Below are positions 25,711 to 32,832 of a stretch of DNA of 64,000 nt, in pieces. The position numbers and the translations under genes are program-made. The DNA comes from Tychonema litorale BBK16 (GTDB lineage Bacteria; Cyanobacteriota; Cyanobacteriia; Cyanobacteriales; Microcoleaceae): NCBI RefSeq assembly GCF_021648855.1, contig NZ_JAKJHX010000002.1:10005-74004 (forward strand), in the 5' to 3' direction. The notes beneath the pieces were generated by a model. The model saw nothing but the letters and a program-made list of their open reading frames with translations. It was not told where the DNA came from and did not search any database. Each line of letters begins with the position of its first letter. Within the stretch, counting starts at the first letter, position 1.

Positions 25711-26670
25711 ATGGATTATTTCACATCCTTAATCGGACAAACTCAAGCAGTAGAATTACTTACTGAAGCAGTCTCTCAAAACCGCATTGCTCCTGGTTAT
25801 TTATTTGTGGGTTCTAACGGTATCGGCAAAAGCTTAGCTGCGAGGTTTTTTATTGAACTTTTATTCTCCGCAAATCTTACGGAACCACGATTAATAGACT
25901 CCGTAAAAAATCGTGTGCGTTTGGGAAATCACCCGGACTTGCTGTGGGTAGAACCAAGTTACATGAACCAAGGTAAACGGCTGTCACCAAAGGAAGCAGA
26001 AGAAGCTGGTTTGAAGCGGAAATCGCCGCCGCAAATTCGCTTAGAACAGGTACGAGAAATCAGTAGTTTTCTCAGTAGACCACCGCTAGAATCTGCCCGC
26101 TCAATAGTCGTTTTGGAACAAGCTGAAACAATGGGTGAAGGCGCGGCAAATGGCTTATTAAAAACTTTGGAAGAACCGGGAAAAGCGGCGCTAATTTTAA
26201 TTGCTCCAAGTGTTGACTCTTTGCTACCAACTTTGATTTCGCGGTGTCAAAAGATCCAGTTTAATCGACTGAATCCCGCAGCTATGACACTGGTATTGCA
26301 GCAAGGGGGGTTCGGAGAGATTTTGTCGAATTCAGAGGTAATGGGGATGGCTCAGGGCAGTCCTGGAGAGGCAATTGCGATTTGGCAGCAACTGCAATCG
26401 ATGCCGGATGATTTGCTGCAAAAGGTGAAGCGGCTTCCTCAAAATTTGCGATCGGCTTTAGAATTGGCTAAGGAAATTGATAAAACTTTGGATACCGAAT
26501 CTCAGTTATGGTTAATAGATTATTTACAGCACTGTTATTGGCAACAATTTTTAGCAGGGGGAATTAGCCGATCGCCCTTAGAGCCCTTAGAAAAAGCCCG
26601 ACAATATTTACTCAACTATGTGCAGCCCAGATTGGTTTGGGAATGCACACTCATGGAAATTTGTCAATAA
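25711..26670 (+). CDS. holB: DNA polymerase III delta-prime subunit
   Basis: A 319-aa clamp-loader subunit of the AAA+ fold. It starts MDYFTSLIGQTQAVELLTEA and has a P-loop-like GSNGIGKSLAA. The segments QIRLEQVREISSFLSRPPLE, SIVVLEQAETMGEGAANGLL and KTLEEPGKAALILIAPS match the delta-prime/gamma family, including the SRC motif in LISRCQKIQF. It helps load the sliding clamp in replication. It is 3 bp downstream of tmk and 23 bp upstream of msrA, so all three may share a transcript. Confidence 0.9.
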   Translation: MDYFTSLIGQTQAVELLTEAVSQNRIAPGYLFVGSNGIGKSLAARFFIELLFSANLTEPRLIDSVKNRVRLGNHPDLLWVEPSYMNQGKRLSPKEAEEAGLKRKSPPQIRLEQVREISSFLSRPPLESARSIVVLEQAETMGEGAANGLLKTLEEPGKAALILIAPSVDSLLPTLISRCQKIQFNRLNPAAMTLVLQQGGFGEILSNSEVMGMAQGSPGEAIAIWQQLQSMPDDLLQKVKRLPQNLRSALELAKEIDKTLDTESQLWLIDYLQHCYWQQFLAGGISRSPLEPLEKARQYLLNYVQPRLVWECTLMEICQ

Positions 26671-26693
26671 ATTTTAGATTGGAGCATAGCACA

Positions 26694-27161
26694 ATGGAAA
26701 AAGCCACATTTGCCGCCGGTTGTTTCTGGGGAGTCGAGGAGAGGTTTCGCACGGTTCCGGGAGTCGTCTCGACTGCTGCGGGCTATACAGGAGGTCATTG
26801 GGCAAATCCCTGCTACCTGGATGTTTGCGCCCGCATCACCGGTCACGCTGAGTCAGTGCTGATCGAGTACGATCGATCGCAAATTAGTTACCAGACCCTA
26901 CTAGAGATTTTCTGGAATTGTCACGATCCTACCCAAGTTAATCGTCAAGGGCGCGATCGGGGTGAACAGTACAGATCCGTCATTTTTCATCATAATTCCG
27001 AACAGGAAAAAGCCGCCCGCGAGTCTAAACAAAAGTTGCAAACATCTGGTAAATATGATAAAGATATTGCCACCGAAATCAAACCCGCTGGTGAATTTTA
27101 TATAGCAGAAGATTACCACCAGCAGTATCTTGAAAAGAAGGTTCGGCAACGAATCTTGTAA
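26694..27161 (+). CDS. msrA: Peptide methionine sulfoxide reductase A
   Basis: A 155-aa MsrA that reduces methionine-S-sulfoxide in proteins, part of oxidative stress defence. The catalytic cysteine lies in the conserved GCFWGVEERFR at residues 9-19. STAAGYTGGHWANPCYLDVC, IFWNCHDPTQVNRQGRDRG and AEDYHQQYL are all family marks. The start ATG 26694 gives the standard MEKATFAAGCFWG N-terminus; the open frame extends upstream into holB but that part is not MsrA sequence. Length is slightly short at the C-terminus, as in other cyanobacterial forms. Confidence 0.95.
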   Translation: MEKATFAAGCFWGVEERFRTVPGVVSTAAGYTGGHWANPCYLDVCARITGHAESVLIEYDRSQISYQTLLEIFWNCHDPTQVNRQGRDRGEQYRSVIFHHNSEQEKAARESKQKLQTSGKYDKDIATEIKPAGEFYIAEDYHQQYLEKKVRQRIL

Positions 27162-27202
27162 CGGATTTAAATGAGATATTCTACATTCATTATCAAGAAT
27201 TC

Positions 27203-27289
27203 GTAGGGCGGGCGGGTTTATCAAGATTATCTGTTGGCACCAAGAATTATCTGTTGGCACCAAGAATTATCTGTGAACCCGCCCCTACA
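27203..27289. repeat. Inverted repeat enclosing direct repeats of 20 bp
   Basis: The arms GTAGGGCGGGCGGGTTTAT (27203-27221) and GAACCCGCCCCTAC (27274-27287) enclose two full tandem copies of ATTATCTGTTGGCACCAAGA and a partial third. The arms match the GGCGGGTTT...AACCCGCCCC repeat that lies in frame inside the gene at 46483-47505 (46575-46632). Confidence 0.75.
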
Positions 27290-27359
27290 GATTTTATTAA
27301 ATATTTTACCATTTATTTGTTAAACTAGAAATTGCACTCTGTCAAAAAACCTTAGATTT

Positions 27360-28190
27360 ATGTACAGGTTATTCACTGGCAAACTGCGGGTAGAACATTT
27401 AACAATACCCATCGCCAATCTTCCAGCAAATCTATCTGGTACTAAACTTGTACAACTAACAGACTTTCACTACGACGGAGTGCGGCTGTCAGAATCTTTG
27501 CTAGCAGAAGCCATTGCTGCGGCAAATGAAGCTGAAGCAGACTTGATTTTCTTAACCGGGGATTTTATTACTCTTGAAATTGCGCCGATTCATGGCTTAG
27601 TGCAACGATTAAAACAGTTGCAAAGCCGGATGGGGATTTATGCTGTTTTAGGTAATCATGACCACTATTTACCGGGTGCAAAAACAGAAGTTGCGAATGC
27701 TTTAAATAACGCCGGGATGCGGGTTTTGTATAACGAAGCAGTCTACCCTTTCGGCCCGGAATTAGCCTTAGTTGGGTTTGCAGATTTTTGGTCGGGGGAT
27801 TTTCAACCGGAACCTGTGATGACATCAGTAGATCAATCAATTCCCCGGATTGTATTGTCTCACAATCCCGATACTGCTGAAAAGCTCCAAAAGTACCGGA
27901 TTGACTTGCAGTTGTCGGGGCACACCCACGGTGGTCAAATCGTGATTCCTGGTATCGGGCCTTTTTATGCTTGGCTAAAAAAAATCAGCCATGCTATTCC
28001 TCAAATAGTCCGAAATTTGATTCCTTATCTGTCAATTGGCGATCGGGTAGTTAGTCATTGGGAATGGGCTAGTGGTTTACATTCAGTTGGTAATAATTTG
28101 CTATACGTGAATCGCGGCTTGGGAACCTACGCACCCGGAAGGCTATTTTGTCCGCCGGAGGTGACGGTAATTACTTTAGTTTGTCAATGA
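27360..28190 (+). CDS. Metallophosphoesterase (YkuE-like)
   Basis: A 276-aa calcineurin-like phosphoesterase. The two-metal site is seen in order: QLTDFHYDG (D and H), FLTGDFI (D), VLGNHDHY (N, H and D), VLSHNPD (H) and LQLSGHTHGGQ (two H). The fold and ending (LYVNRGLGTYAPGRLFCPPE) match the YkuE branch, which often acts on phospholipid-linked or UDP-linked headgroups at the membrane. There is no clear signal peptide. A short AT-rich spacer precedes it, so it is probably transcribed on its own. Confidence 0.9.
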   Translation: MYRLFTGKLRVEHLTIPIANLPANLSGTKLVQLTDFHYDGVRLSESLLAEAIAAANEAEADLIFLTGDFITLEIAPIHGLVQRLKQLQSRMGIYAVLGNHDHYLPGAKTEVANALNNAGMRVLYNEAVYPFGPELALVGFADFWSGDFQPEPVMTSVDQSIPRIVLSHNPDTAEKLQKYRIDLQLSGHTHGGQIVIPGIGPFYAWLKKISHAIPQIVRNLIPYLSIGDRVVSHWEWASGLHSVGNNLLYVNRGLGTYAPGRLFCPPEVTVITLVCQ

Positions 28191-28196
28191 GAAATC

Positions 28197-28217
28197 GGAC
28201 ACGGCAGTGCCGTGTCC
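28197..28217. repeat. Perfect GGACACGGCAGTGCCGTGTCC palindrome
   Basis: A 21-bp repeat with perfect 10-bp arms lies 7 bases after the stop of the phosphoesterase gene. Its hairpin has no T-tract. It is a member of the dispersed family. Confidence 0.8.
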
Positions 28218-28278
28218 TGACGGCTGGCTATGAGTAATATTAATTTCTATGCCACAGGATTTGATATTAACCATAGTT

Positions 28279-28965
28279 TCAACTCCCTTCTCCAAACCGA
28301 TAACCTCTACCATAAACGGTGTGAATTAGTACCGATTCGCGAGGGGCTTCGATTTTGCGACGTAGCAGGCGAATTTGAGCGGCTAATACGTTGCTGCTCG
28401 GTTTTTCGGTTTCACTCCACAAATATTGATGGATTTGCTCATGGGTCAGCAATTGACCGGGATGACGCATTAAATATTCTAACAACTGACATTCTTTTTC
28501 GGATAAGTCAATGGTGCGATCGCGCCGATAAGCCAACTGATTGTCATAATCTAGTTGCAAATCACCAACTTGCAGCCTTCCCACAGCCACATCCGCATCA
28601 AAAGTAGGGGGTCGTCGCAGCAGGGCGCGGACTCTGGCTAGGAGTTCTCGCAATTCAAAAGGTTTTACCAAATAGTCGTCTGCACCAGCATCCAGCCCTT
28701 GTACGCGGTCATCTAGGGTATCTTTGGCCGTGAGAAATAGGACTGGTGTATTCCGTCCTTGCGATCGCAATTCTTGACAAATTGCCAATCCCGTTTGCTT
28801 CGGTAACATCCAATCCAAAATTAGCAAATCATAATTGCCCTGAATTGCTAAATTGCTACCAGTTGCGCCGTCAAAAGCCACATCAACCATGTAACCTTCG
28901 CGGGTTAAAACTCGACTCAAAGGATCAGTCAACTCAACTTCATCATCAACTAAAAGAATTCGCAT
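28279..28965 (-). CDS. OmpR-family response regulator (RppA-like)
   Basis: A 228-aa regulator with a receiver (about 1-120: DDE at 8-10, D51-like aspartate in LLILDWMLPKQTG, lysine in YLVKPFELREL) and a winged-helix domain (about 130-226; SEKECQLLEYLMRHPGQLLT, VYGRGYRF). The receiver sequence is close to RppA/NrsR-type cyanobacterial regulators, which respond to redox or metals. The start ATG 28965 gives the standard MRILLVDDE. No kinase gene is adjacent, whereas RppA usually pairs with RppB. It is divergent from hisG with 81 bp between them. Confidence 0.9.
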   Translation of the reverse strand: MRILLVDDEVELTDPLSRVLTREGYMVDVAFDGATGSNLAIQGNYDLLILDWMLPKQTGLAICQELRSQGRNTPVLFLTAKDTLDDRVQGLDAGADDYLVKPFELRELLARVRALLRRPPTFDADVAVGRLQVGDLQLDYDNQLAYRRDRTIDLSEKECQLLEYLMRHPGQLLTHEQIHQYLWSETEKPSSNVLAAQIRLLRRKIEAPRESVLIHTVYGRGYRFGEGS

Positions 28966-29046
28966 TCTGATTTTAGATTTTAGATTGGAACAATTTGTGA
29001 TATTGTAGCTTTGGAAAAATTCATTTCCCAATTACCGAGTATTTTT

Positions 29047-29691
29047 ATGATTACCGTAGCACTTCCCAAAGGTGGACTTTTAGCAGATAGCATTCGGTTG
29101 TTTAAATCAGTTGGATTAGACTTCAGTGCTTTTTTGGATTCATCTAACCGCCAACTTCAAATTTATGACCCTACCGGAACTGCCAAAGCTTTGCTAGTCA
29201 GAACCCATGATGTGCCGGTTTATGTGGAATATGGCCAAGCAGATTTAGGTGTTGCTGGTTATGATGTGTTGCGGGAAAAAAAGCCAAAAGTTGCCAGTTT
29301 AATTGATTTAAAATTTGGTGAATGTCGGCTATCGGTGGCGGTGAAAGAGTCTAGTTCTTACCGCAGAAGTGTGGATTTGCCACCTCATGGTAGAGTTGCT
29401 TCTAAATTTGTAAACTGTGCGAGGGAATATTTTCACAATTTAAATTTACCGGTGGAAATTGTGCCGCTTTACGGTTCTGTGGAATTGGGGCCGATTACGG
29501 GAATGTCGGAAGCAATTGTGGATTTGGTGGCGACGGGCAAAACTTTGCAGGAAAATGGTTTAATCGAGATTGATGTTTTGTTTGAAAGTTCGGCTTATTT
29601 GATTGGTCATCCTTTGAGTTATCGTTTGAATTCGGGTGGTGTAAATGAGGTGATTGGGAAATTGAGAGAGCAAGTTTTGGCTGCGGTTTGA
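29047..29691 (+). CDS. hisG: ATP phosphoribosyltransferase, short form
   Basis: A 214-aa HisG that joins ATP and PRPP in the first step of histidine synthesis. [18 protein letters not shown], the [10 protein letters not shown] segment, [20 protein letters not shown] (phosphate/PRPP loop) and [13 protein letters not shown] are family marks. At about 210 residues it is the short form, which lacks the regulatory domain and works with HisZ. No hisZ is in the window. ATG 29047 gives the standard start; the frame upstream is not HisG sequence. Confidence 0.95.
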   Translation: MITVALPKGGLLADSIRLFKSVGLDFSAFLDSSNRQLQIYDPTGTAKALLVRTHDVPVYVEYGQADLGVAGYDVLREKKPKVASLIDLKFGECRLSVAVKESSSYRRSVDLPPHGRVASKFVNCAREYFHNLNLPVEIVPLYGSVELGPITGMSEAIVDLVATGKTLQENGLIEIDVLFESSAYLIGHPLSYRLNSGGVNEVIGKLREQVLAAV

Positions 29692-29703
29692 TATAGCAGT
29701 CGT

Positions 29704-29839
29704 CAAGGCGGTTTGGTCATTGAGCGGAGCGTCGCCCTGAGCGTAGTCGAAGGGTCGAAGGGTCGAAATGTCCACTTCGACGTAGTTTATCCTGAGCGTA
29801 GTCGAAGGGCTCAGTGACCAAAATATCCTAACCGCCTTG
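29704..29839. repeat. Composite inverted repeat with CTGAGCGTAGTCGAAGGG units
   Basis: Outer arms CAAGGCGGTTTGGTCATTGA (from 29704) and GTGACCA...AACCGCCTTG (to 29839) are complementary with an insertion in the right arm. Inside are two direct copies of CCTGAGCGTAGTCGAAGGG at 29736-29754 and 29791-29809. The inner unit recurs as a hairpin at 54768-54804. Confidence 0.7.
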
Positions 29840-29855
29840 GCGGTTGCTATACATG

Positions 29856-29919
29856 ATATCAATTCCGGTTTTATCGGAATTATTAGTAGCCGAAATCAGG
29901 ACACGGCACTGCCGTGTCC
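29856..29919. repeat. AATTCCGG...CCGGAATT module joined to GGACACGG palindrome
   Basis: ATATCAATTCCGGTTTTATCGG is followed by AATTATTAGTAGCCGAAATCA and the 21-bp GGACACGGCACTGCCGTGTCC at 29899-29919, which abuts the stop codon of the cyclase gene. The same order of modules occurs at 35149-35258 and, in altered form, at 38331-38426. Confidence 0.7.
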
Positions 29920-29920
29920 T

Positions 29921-31255
29921 CTATAATGCCGTGTCTAAACCCAGTTTTTCTTGACATCTTTCTATATAAAGATTCACGACTGTATCAACAGGATTTTGTG
30001 TAGCTAATTGTTGGAAATATCCCAAAGCGGCGACAAATTTCGACGATTGCCACCCTTGAATTCCTTTGTTAAATAGTGCCTGGGTAAGCTGTTTTACCTC
30101 ACAGTCAGGACTTGCATCAGTCCAGATTTCGTAGATTTCAATAGCTTGCTGTTTTCCCCGTGGCGTTACTCGATCGATCCAGCGATAGTAATAATTGTTA
30201 CTTGTGGGGTTGACAAATTTTCTGGCATGGACGATCGCATTTTCGCTAACAATAGTTTGACAGCCGTATATTTTAGTCAAGTTTTCTAAGCGAGAAGCTG
30301 TATTAACTACATCGCCAATCACCGTAGAATCCATGCGGCGATCGGACCCTAAAGTACCAATCATGCCGATACCTGTATGAATTCCTATACCGATATTGAC
30401 GGGAGATGATAAATTGTATTTATGGCGATCGGCATTAAATTCCTGCAAACTTTCTTGCATGGCTACAGAAGCTTCGATAGCGTCTCTAGCGTGAGAATTT
30501 GGCTTGTCAAATACCGCCATGATTGCATCGCCGAGGTATTTGTCAATAAAACCTCCGTTGAAACTGATGCAATCACTCATTTTAGTAAAAAAAGCATTCA
30601 GCCATTCAAAAGTCTCGCGGGCTTCTTGAGATTCTGCGATCGCCGTAAACCCGCGAATATCGCAAAATAAGATAGTCAACTCTTCTTCTGTGACATTGCC
30701 CAACTGAATTGATTCTATTCCTTGTGGCGCAATTCGTTCGAGCAACTGTTCTGGTACAAATAGGTGGAATTTTTCGGCCAGATACTCGTTAGCCTCCCAA
30801 GCTGCGACGATTTGGCGTTTGCTTTGCTCTTTTACCTGCTGGTTGAATTGAGAAGAGACAGCTTGCGATCGTATTTTGCTCAATTGCAAAACACTCTCAA
30901 CTTTTGCCAACAACAAGCGACTGTTAAAAGGCTTAGTTACATAATCATCGGCCATCATTTCTAATCCTTTGAGACGAGAGGTATCATCATCGAGGGCTGT
31001 CAAAAAAATGACTGGTACTGTTTGCAAATTTGTATCTTTTCGCAGGCGCTCGCACACATCAAACCCGTTCAGATCTGGCATCATAATATCCAGTAAAATC
31101 AAGTCAGGCTGATCGGCCTGAGCCATGGAAAGTGCTTCGTCGCCAGATGCGGCCGAGACAGTGGCGTATCCTTTCAAGTGCAACAATTCTTCGAGTAAAA
31201 TCAGATTAGCTGGCTCATCATCAACCAACAAAATATAGGGCGATTTATTTGACAT
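29921..31255 (-). CDS. Receiver-domain adenylate/guanylate cyclase
   Basis: A 444-aa protein joining a receiver (about 1-125; DDE, D57-like aspartate in LILLDIMMPDLNG, VTKPF lysine) to a class III nucleotide cyclase (about 190-360). ELTILFCDIRGFTAIAES holds the first metal aspartate; GGFIDKYLGDAIMAVF holds the second and a substrate-specifying lysine; STVIGDVVNTASRLE includes the transition-state residues. Lysine and the later aspartate/threonine favour ATP, so cAMP is the likely product. A small C-terminal helical tail may be TPR-like. It would convert a phosphorelay signal into a second messenger; its kinase is not adjacent. Confidence 0.92.
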   Translation of the reverse strand: MSNKSPYILLVDDEPANLILLEELLHLKGYATVSAASGDEALSMAQADQPDLILLDIMMPDLNGFDVCERLRKDTNLQTVPVIFLTALDDDTSRLKGLEMMADDYVTKPFNSRLLLAKVESVLQLSKIRSQAVSSQFNQQVKEQSKRQIVAAWEANEYLAEKFHLFVPEQLLERIAPQGIESIQLGNVTEEELTILFCDIRGFTAIAESQEARETFEWLNAFFTKMSDCISFNGGFIDKYLGDAIMAVFDKPNSHARDAIEASVAMQESLQEFNADRHKYNLSSPVNIGIGIHTGIGMIGTLGSDRRMDSTVIGDVVNTASRLENLTKIYGCQTIVSENAIVHARKFVNPTSNNYYYRWIDRVTPRGKQQAIEIYEIWTDASPDCEVKQLTQALFNKGIQGWQSSKFVAALGYFQQLATQNPVDTVVNLYIERCQEKLGLDTAL

Positions 31256-31616
31256 GGAATATGATTGCTAAAGTGTGTCAGCGATCGACAAGACTGATGC
31301 CCCTGAAGTTAAAAAAATAGCTGAGTTAGGTTTAATAGCCGTGATTCAAGTAGAAGCTAAATATTTCTCTACTATCGAGTTTAGCCTTTATCACTATAAA
31401 TTGTAATAATTTTTAACTTAGCAGGCGGGAAGTCCCGCGCTCTAACGCATCGTTGAGCGTCGGGATGAAAGCCGAGTGAGACGACGATTGCCTGTCCGAC
31501 AATCCCAACAATTGGTAGATCTCCGAAGGAGGACAGGCATGAGAAGACGAACAAATTCCTTGCTTATCCATTGACTTATCCTATGTTATCATAAAAACAG
31601 TTCGTGATAAACAACG
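31256..31616. other. Spacer with the likely left end of a TnpB element
   Basis: No gene is visible. From 31421 the sequence changes character: GCGGGAAGTCCCGC (31425-31438) is a perfect hairpin, followed by GC-rich sequence (ATCGTTGAGCGTCGGGATGA and onward) up to about 31550, then an AT-rich stretch before the tnpB ATG. The hairpin is the kind of structure found at the left end of IS200/IS605-type elements; the exact left boundary is not clear. Confidence 0.5.
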
Positions 31617-32832
31617 ATGTATCAGTCTATCAAAGTCCGAATCTATCCCACCTATGCTCAATCCGAAAAGCTTTCTCAGTTTTTTGGATGCGCTCGTTGG
31701 TGGTGGAATCGCGCTCTGAACGAAACTACTACTACCTATGCAGAGACGGGGAAAGGATTGTCTAGAGAAGGACTCAATGCACTGTTGCCAGCACTCAAGA
31801 AAGAGTTTGATTGGCGGGCGTGAGTGTCATTCTCAAGTCTTGCAATCTGTTACCCTCAACCTCAGTAAATCGTTTATCAATTTTTTCGAGAAAAGAGCTA
31901 AATTTCCTAACTTCAAATCGAAGCATGGGAAACAGTCTATTCAATATCCTCAAGGGACTAAGTTTGTCGATAATTTGATTTATCTCCCTAAGTTGGGATG
32001 GGTCAAAATTAGCTTGCATCGTCCGATTGATGGAGAAGTCAAGACTGTTACTATTTCCCAAAATCCCAGCGGTCAATATTTCGCTGCTATTCTTACCGAA
32101 CAAGAAGGCGAATATCCCGCCCCTAGCAGTGAAGGGAATGTAATTGGTATCGATTTGGGTATCACAAACTTTGCTATCACTAGCACTGGCTCTAAGTACC
32201 CTAATCCTAGACATATCAAAAAGCATCAATCTAACCTCAAACGTAAACAACGTAAACTATCTCGAAAAGTAAAAGGTTCCAATAGTCGGAATAAAGCTAG
32301 AAAACTGGTGGCAAGAATTCACCAACGAATCAGCAATTCAAGACAAGACTTTTTGCACAAACTCTCTCACAAACTGGTGAACGAAAACCAAGTCATCGTT
32401 GTGGAAGATCTAGCAGTCAAGAACATGGTGAGAAATCATTGTTTAGCAAAAGCTATTAGCGATTGTGGCTGGTCTAGTTTCGTCGGAATGCTCGAATATA
32501 AGTGTGAGCGTTCTGGCAAAATATTGGTCAAGGTGGATAGATTTTTTCCTTCATCGAAAACCTGTAGTAATTGTTATCAACGAGTCTCCTCTTTGCCTTT
32601 AGATGTGCGGTATTGGACTTGCTCTAGTTGTGGAACTAACCACGATAGAGATGTCAACGCCGCTCAAAACCTAAAGGCTGAGGGTCTAAGACTTCTCTCG
32701 TTAGGAACTAGCGAGACTGCCGATGAAGGCAACGTAAGACCGAGCAGGGGTCGCAAGACATCTGTGAGGCGGTCGCCCTCGAAGTCGGAAGCCCGCTCTC
32801 TATCCGTAGGATGAGGGTCGGGTAGTTCACCT
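31421..32832 (+). mobile_element. IS200/IS605-type element carrying only tnpB
   Basis: The element contains one frameshifted tnpB gene and no tnpA. The probable left end is the hairpin zone at 31421-31440. The right end is placed at about 32832 because CCCGCTCTCTATCCGTAGGA followed by TGAGGGTCGGG forms a nested stem (32792-32822) and is followed by TAGTTCAC, an end typical of such elements. No terminal inverted repeats or target duplications are expected in this group. The right end lies on the 3' end of the hybrid kinase gene. The 3' part of tnpB and right end would correspond to the guide (omega) RNA region. Confidence 0.65.
31617..32814 (+). pseudogene. tnpB: tnpB, RNA-guided nuclease gene with a +1 frameshift
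   Basis: The first frame reads MYQSIKVRIYPTYAQSEKLS to KKEFDWRA and stops at TGA 31821-31823. Homology continues at once in another frame with ECHSQVLQSVTLNLSKSFIN to the end at 32814. Removing one base (T31821) joins them into a protein of about 398 aa. All catalytic parts are intact downstream: RuvC-I aspartate in GIDLGITNFAI, RuvC-II glutamate in VIVVEDLAVKNM, a four-cysteine zinc finger (CSNC...CSSC) and RuvC-III aspartate in HDRDVNAAQNL. So the change is recent. The C-terminal tail is basic and repeat-like. Without correction the nuclease cannot be made. Confidence 0.85.

Noticed and set aside
31617..32814. Programmed frameshift in tnpB
   Set aside because: No slippery run or stimulatory structure is evident at 31815-31825; a single inserted base explains the break.
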